Of a stretch of DNA of 9,389 nucleotides, positions 6,547 through 9,389 are shown piece after piece. Location of the stretch: NCBI GenBank assembly GCA_020741375.1, contig DYZF01000079.1, positions 1 to 9,389 of the forward strand, written 5' to 3'. The translations under genes and the position numbers were made by a program. This DNA is from Tessaracoccus flavescens. Its GTDB lineage: Bacteria; Actinomycetota; Actinomycetes; Propionibacteriales; Propionibacteriaceae. How positions within the stretch are numbered: position 1 is the stretch's first letter; each line of letters begins with the position of its first letter. Under the pieces are notes generated by a model. That model did no database searches and was not told the origin of the DNA. It was given only the letters and a program-made list of their open reading frames with translations.

Positions 6547-6941
6547 CACGGCGCAACTCCGGGCTCGTACGCCGCCCACGCATCGCCGGACACTACGAAC
6601 GGGCCAACCCATGGAATCTTGACTGTGGCGGTCACGGAGGCCGAGACCCCGTCCGCTTCGCGGCGTACTGTCACGTCGGCCTTGGGCGGCGTCCTATCCA
6701 TGGCTTGCTCGAATGCGGCGTCGTCTCCGCGCGCCGCTTGCCTGACCAGTTGGGCGGCCGACTCATCGACTGCCGCCTGGGTGACGCCGATCATCGAGAC
6801 CCCGACGAGCATGGCCGTCAACATTGCGGCCGCGATCAGACCGATGGCCAGCTCAACGGTGACCAGCCCCCGCTCCGGCCGCGCCGGCCGGGGGCCCGGG
6901 CGGCGCGTTATCGCACCGCCCGGACTCCTGCGGCGCATCAT
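6546..6941 (-). CDS. TadE-family pseudopilin
   Basis: This 131-residue protein has an arginine- and proline-rich cytoplasmic leader (1-25). The class III prepilin-type sequence RG/LVTVELAIG follows: the predicted cut is after G25, with E30 at position +5. The hydrophobic helix runs from about 31 to 53. The extracytoplasmic part (about 55-131) has beta-rich segments (ADVTVRREADGVSASVTATVKI) typical of TadE proteins, which act as minor pilins in Flp/Tad pilus assembly. Two consecutive ATG codons occur. The first (6941) overlaps the stop codon of the upstream gene (TGATGATG). The second (6938) lies 6 bases after GGAGG and is better spaced, which would give 130 residues. It overlaps the downstream TadE-like gene by one base. 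The three genes are clearly co-translated. Confidence 0.87.
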   Translation of the reverse strand: MMRRRSPGGAITRRPGPRPARPERGLVTVELAIGLIAAAMLTAMLVGVSMIGVTQAAVDESAAQLVRQAARGDDAAFEQAMDRTPPKADVTVRREADGVSASVTATVKIPWVGPFVVSGDAWAAYEPGVAP

Positions 6942-7144
6942 CAGCCTCCGGCCACCGTCGTGAACGTGTTAACCACCCACTCGAACAGAGTTTCAAAGAA
7001 GCGGTTGTCGTTGAACACCCTAAGGAGCATGAGTGCGACAGTGGCGGCGGCGAGCAGGCCGAGCGCGTACTCGACCGTGGTGAGGCCGCGTTGCTTCAGG
7101 CGCTGCAGGCGGGAGGGCTGCTGGGGAACGGGAAGGAGGGACAT
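6941..7144 (-). CDS. DUF4244 Flp-pilin-like protein
   Basis: This 67-residue protein has the form of a tiny type IV pilin of the Flp class. A basic leader (1-20) ends in RG, the predicted cleavage is G20/LTTVEY with E25 at +5 and Y26 at +6, and one membrane helix covers about 24-42. The mature protein would be only 47 residues, with an aromatic amphipathic tail (FFETLFEWVVNTFTTV). This is the DUF4244 pattern that precedes TadE genes in actinobacteria, and it is the likely major pilin of the cluster. The ATG at 7144 is preceded by AAAGGA at a 6-base spacing (7151-7156). A 7-base-pair hairpin lies immediately upstream of that ribosome site. Its stop codon overlaps the TadE start. Confidence 0.87.
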   Translation of the reverse strand: MSLLPVPQQPSRLQRLKQRGLTTVEYALGLLAAATVALMLLRVFNDNRFFETLFEWVVNTFTTVAGG

Positions 7145-7163
7145 CGTGGATCCTTTCGGCGAG

Positions 7164-7182
7164 CCGACTGCCGTTCAGTCGG
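7164..7182 (-). promoter_or_regulatory. Leader hairpin before the pilin gene
   Basis: The minus strand reads CCGACTG, loop AACGG, CAGTCGG: a perfect 7-base-pair stem. It ends 7 bases before the AAAGGA ribosome site of the DUF4244 gene and would lie in its 5' leader. It might shield or tune translation, stabilise the mRNA, or attenuate read-through from the helicase. The rest of the 138-base gap (7145-7282) shows only a weak promoter candidate, TTGGAC (7244-7249) and TACAGG (7221-7226) with a 17-base spacer. Confidence 0.35.
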
Positions 7183-7282
7183 TCACCCCCGTATTCGCAA
7201 ACCCGTCCCCGGTTTTTTCACCTGTACCGCAACCTGTGGGTAGGTCCAACGGACAACACCATCAGCTGTGGAGAACGGAACC

Positions 7283-9389
7283 TCACGCGTCGTCGAGCAG
7301 CAGAGCCAAGAGTTCCGCAGCGTCCGCCTTGTTCAGCACTTGATTGGCGTTGCCACACTTCGGGGAGACCACGCAGGCGGGGCAGCCGTCGGCGCACGGG
7401 CAGCGCTCGAGGCGCTCCAGCGTGGCGCGAAGCCATTGCTCTGCCATCTCGTATCCCCGGTAGGCGAAGCCCGCGCCGCCAGCCATGCCGTCGTGGACGA
7501 AGATCGTGGCGAGCCCGGTGTCTGGGTGCAAGGCGGTGCTGACCCCGCCGATGTCCCACCGGTCGCAGGGTGCGAAGGCCGGCAGCAAACCGATCGCGGT
7601 GTGCTCCGCGGCATGGGCGGCGGCCCCCATCTGCAGCTCGGCCCAGCCGAGACGCTTGGCGAGCGACGCGGGAACCGTGATCCACACCGCCTGGGTGAGC
7701 ATGGTGTGTCGCGGCATGGCCAGCGGCGTCGAGTCCCACACCTCATGGGTGATCTCGTCGCGCCGGAGATAGGCGGTGACCTGCGAATCGAGCCGCACCT
7801 CGCCGCGGCAGAGCTCCGTGACCCCGAGCGGGCGACGATCCACGGTGGACACGATGGAGATGTCGAAGGCGCCCTGCGCCTGGGTGTAGTAGTTGGGCCG
7901 GGCGCCCACCACGAACGCCAAGTGGCCCTCTCGGTCTAGTTCCTCCACCAGGAAAGTCTCGCCCTGATGAAGGTAGACCGCGCCGGGGTAGGCCGTGCGA
8001 TCCAGCGCCGCCACGTCCACTTCGCCGATCACCCGACCGCTGTCTCGCTCGATGATGTCGAAGGGGCGCTCGCCCAACGAGCGGAGGTTGATGAAATCGA
8101 CGGCGCGGTCTGGCCTCGTCCAGAAGTAACGCTCACCCCGTTGGCGCAACACGCCTTGGGAGGCCAACGCGGCGGCCAGCGCGGGCATGGTGGGTCCGAA
8201 CCAGCGCTCGTCCGCGGCCGATAAGGGGAGTTCTTGGGCAGCGGCTGCTAGGTGTGGGCCCAGCACGCGCGGGTTGTCCGGGTGCAGAACCGCGTTGTCG
8301 ACAGGAGCGTCGAAGATGAGTTCCGGATGTTGCAGGAGGTAGGCGTCGAGAGGGTTCTCCCGAGCCAAGAGGACCACCAAGGCGTCCTGCCCTCGCCGAC
8401 CAGCGCGGCCGGCCTGTTGCCAGAACGACGACAACTTGCCCGGGTACCCAGACACCAGGACGGCATCCATGCCGGCGACGTCGACGCCGAGCTCCAGCGC
8501 GTTGGTGCTGGCAAGCCCACGCAGCTGGCCTGTGTGTAGGGCTGCCTCCAGCTCACGGCGATCCCCCGCGAGGTACCCGCCGCGGTAGGAGGCGATCTTG
8601 GCGGGCTCGCGGGCGAGTTCCTGAGCCTCGAGGGAGACGAGTTCCGCGCCTTGGCGCGACGGCACGAAAGCGATGGTTTGCGACCCCCGATCCGAGAGCC
8701 CAGCCAGAAGCCCCGCGGTGTCTGCGCGCAGGCTGGCGGACGGCTGCCACAGGACGACGGTGCGCTCACCCGACGGCGAGGTGTCCTCGTCGATAACCTC
8801 CACCTCGTCTGCCCCGATCAGCCGCCCCGCGAAATCTGCCGCATTGGGGGCGGTGGCCGACGACAGCGCCACAACCGGGTTCGCCCCGTACTGGGCGGCG
8901 AGCCGTCGGAGCCGGCGGATCACCTGTGCCACGTGTGCGCCGAAGACTCCCTGATAGCGGTGGGCCTCGTCCACGACGATGTAGCGCAGCGAGCCGAGGA
9001 AGTGGGCCCACCGCTGGTGGTGCGGGAGCACCGAGAAGTGCAGCATGTCCGGGTTGGTGAGCACGAAGCTTGCGTGGTCGCGGGCGAAGCGCCGTTCCGA
9101 GACGTCCGAATCTCCGTCGAGCGCGCTCACCCACCATCCCGCCGGGCCGAGTGCCTTGGCCGCACGGGCTTGGTCGTGCGCCAGAGCCTTGGTTGGTGAG
9201 ATGTAGAGGGCGGTGTGCCGATGCTGGGTCAGTATCGCTCTGGTTGAATCGACGCGCACCCCGAGCGTGCCCTCTGTGGTGGCGGCGACGATCGGAAGCA
9301 GGTAGCCGAGGCTCTTACCCGATCCCGTGGGTGTGCAGATGATGGTGTGGCGGCCCGCGAAGAGGGATTCCGCAGCCCGGGCTTGGTGG
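7283..9389 (-). CDS. DEAH-box SF2 helicase with C-terminal Cys cluster (5' end outside window)
   Basis: The reading frame stays open to the right edge, so the gene is cut at its 5' end; 702 complete codons, including the stop (701 residues), are visible and perhaps 40-60 residues are missing. Numbering from the edge, motif I is PTGSGKS (20-26), motif Ia SPTKALAHDQ (64-73), Ib TNPDMLHF (111-118), DEAH (140-143), III SSATAPN (176-182), V ASTNALELGVDV (293-304) and VI QQAGRAGRRG (324-333). After a long C-terminal domain, cysteines C663, C665, C669, C672 and C678 form the CPCADGCPAC...C cluster of DUF1998/MrfA-type zinc sites. This is the SftH clade in mycobacteria (3'-5' DNA translocase/helicase), related to MrfA/YprA, which acts in mitomycin-type damage repair in B. 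subtilis. The family is a fixed neighbour of actinobacterial Tad genes, but a role in DNA repair rather than secretion is more likely. A GTG at 9259 is not a plausible start because motif I lies upstream. Confidence 0.93.
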   Translation of the reverse strand, partial: HQARAAESLFAGRHTIICTPTGSGKSLGYLLPIVAATTEGTLGVRVDSTRAILTQHRHTALYISPTKALAHDQARAAKALGPAGWWVSALDGDSDVSERRFARDHASFVLTNPDMLHFSVLPHHQRWAHFLGSLRYIVVDEAHRYQGVFGAHVAQVIRRLRRLAAQYGANPVVALSSATAPNAADFAGRLIGADEVEVIDEDTSPSGERTVVLWQPSASLRADTAGLLAGLSDRGSQTIAFVPSRQGAELVSLEAQELAREPAKIASYRGGYLAGDRRELEAALHTGQLRGLASTNALELGVDVAGMDAVLVSGYPGKLSSFWQQAGRAGRRGQDALVVLLARENPLDAYLLQHPELIFDAPVDNAVLHPDNPRVLGPHLAAAAQELPLSAADERWFGPTMPALAAALASQGVLRQRGERYFWTRPDRAVDFINLRSLGERPFDIIERDSGRVIGEVDVAALDRTAYPGAVYLHQGETFLVEELDREGHLAFVVGARPNYYTQAQGAFDISIVSTVDRRPLGVTELCRGEVRLDSQVTAYLRRDEITHEVWDSTPLAMPRHTMLTQAVWITVPASLAKRLGWAELQMGAAAHAAEHTAIGLLPAFAPCDRWDIGGVSTALHPDTGLATIFVHDGMAGGAGFAYRGYEMAEQWLRATLERLERCPCADGCPACVVSPKCGNANQVLNKADAAELLALLLDDA

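Noticed and set aside
6547..6612. Upstream start at 6612 for the TadE-like gene (140 residues)
   Set aside because: The extra 22 residues would overlap the previous gene by 67 bases and have an arginine-rich shadow-like composition. The ATG at 6546 overlaps the stop codon by one base and fits the family start.
7199..7217. Plus-strand hairpin AAACC...GGTTT followed by a T-run, resembling a terminator
   Set aside because: The stem is only five pairs, mostly A-T, and no plus-strand gene precedes it. It would be read as an A-run by the real transcripts.
7266..7288. Possible CRP-like site (GTGGAG...CTCAC) just after the helicase stop
   Set aside because: The half-sites are imperfect and the spacing does not match TGTGA-N6-TCACA, so it is likely chance.
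6705..7343. Plus-strand frame of 212 codons across the pilin genes and the intergenic gap
   Set aside because: It runs antisense to three overlapping genes with good ribosome sites and prepilin motifs, and its low-complexity R/S/P/A composition does not look like a protein.
9070..9259. Start of the helicase at the GTG at 9259
   Set aside because: The frame continues upstream and encodes the Walker A motif PTGSGKS at 9311-9331, so the true start lies outside the window.

Overview
The window is GC-rich DNA (codon third positions almost all G or C) from a member of the Actinomycetota. Gene content and order point to the high-GC actinobacterial topA region. This region is known for the 'helicase/secretion neighbourhood' families: a DEAH helicase, DUF4244, TadE and TadE-like proteins beside topA. 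The protein style would suit a Propionibacteriaceae-like organism, but that placement is an inference and was not tested. Every real gene lies on the minus strand, so reading order runs from the right end of the window to the left. Open frames on the plus strand are shadows of these genes.

Layout in transcription order: (1) 9389-7283, a large SF2 DEAH-box helicase of the SftH/MrfA (YprA) type with a C-terminal cysteine cluster; its start lies beyond the right edge. (2) 7282-7145, a 138-base gap with a leader hairpin. (3) 7144-6190, three tightly packed genes for small membrane-anchored proteins: a DUF4244 Flp-pilin-like protein, a TadE-type pseudopilin and a second TadE-like protein. (4) 6180-5131, an aldo/keto reductase of the YghZ (L-glyceraldehyde-3-phosphate reductase) type. 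(5) 5109-3646, a class I SAM methyltransferase with an NPPF motif and extra N- and C-terminal domains. (6) 3578-2743, a PadR-family repressor overlapping a two-helix HAAS/DUF1700-like membrane protein, followed by a strong hairpin. (7) 2638-29, DNA topoisomerase I (topA), with a small hairpin just past its stop codon.

The pilin-like trio (1-base overlaps), the reductase (9-base gap) and the methyltransferase (21-base gap) are close enough to share a transcript, although the last two look metabolic or modification-related rather than secretory. The PadR-HAAS pair is a separate unit. Its promoter carries a perfect 9-base inverted repeat and the -10 box sits so close to the ATG that the mRNA is probably leaderless. 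topA has its own likely promoter between the HAAS terminator hairpin and its ribosome binding site.

Most of the window is ordinary, well-precedented actinobacterial chromosome. I found no insertion sequence, CRISPR array, RNA gene or clearly new defence system. The points most worth a second look are the compact PadR operator/leaderless promoter, the pilin-like trio standing without its TadA ATPase and TadB/TadC membrane partners inside the window, and the methyltransferase of unknown substrate.
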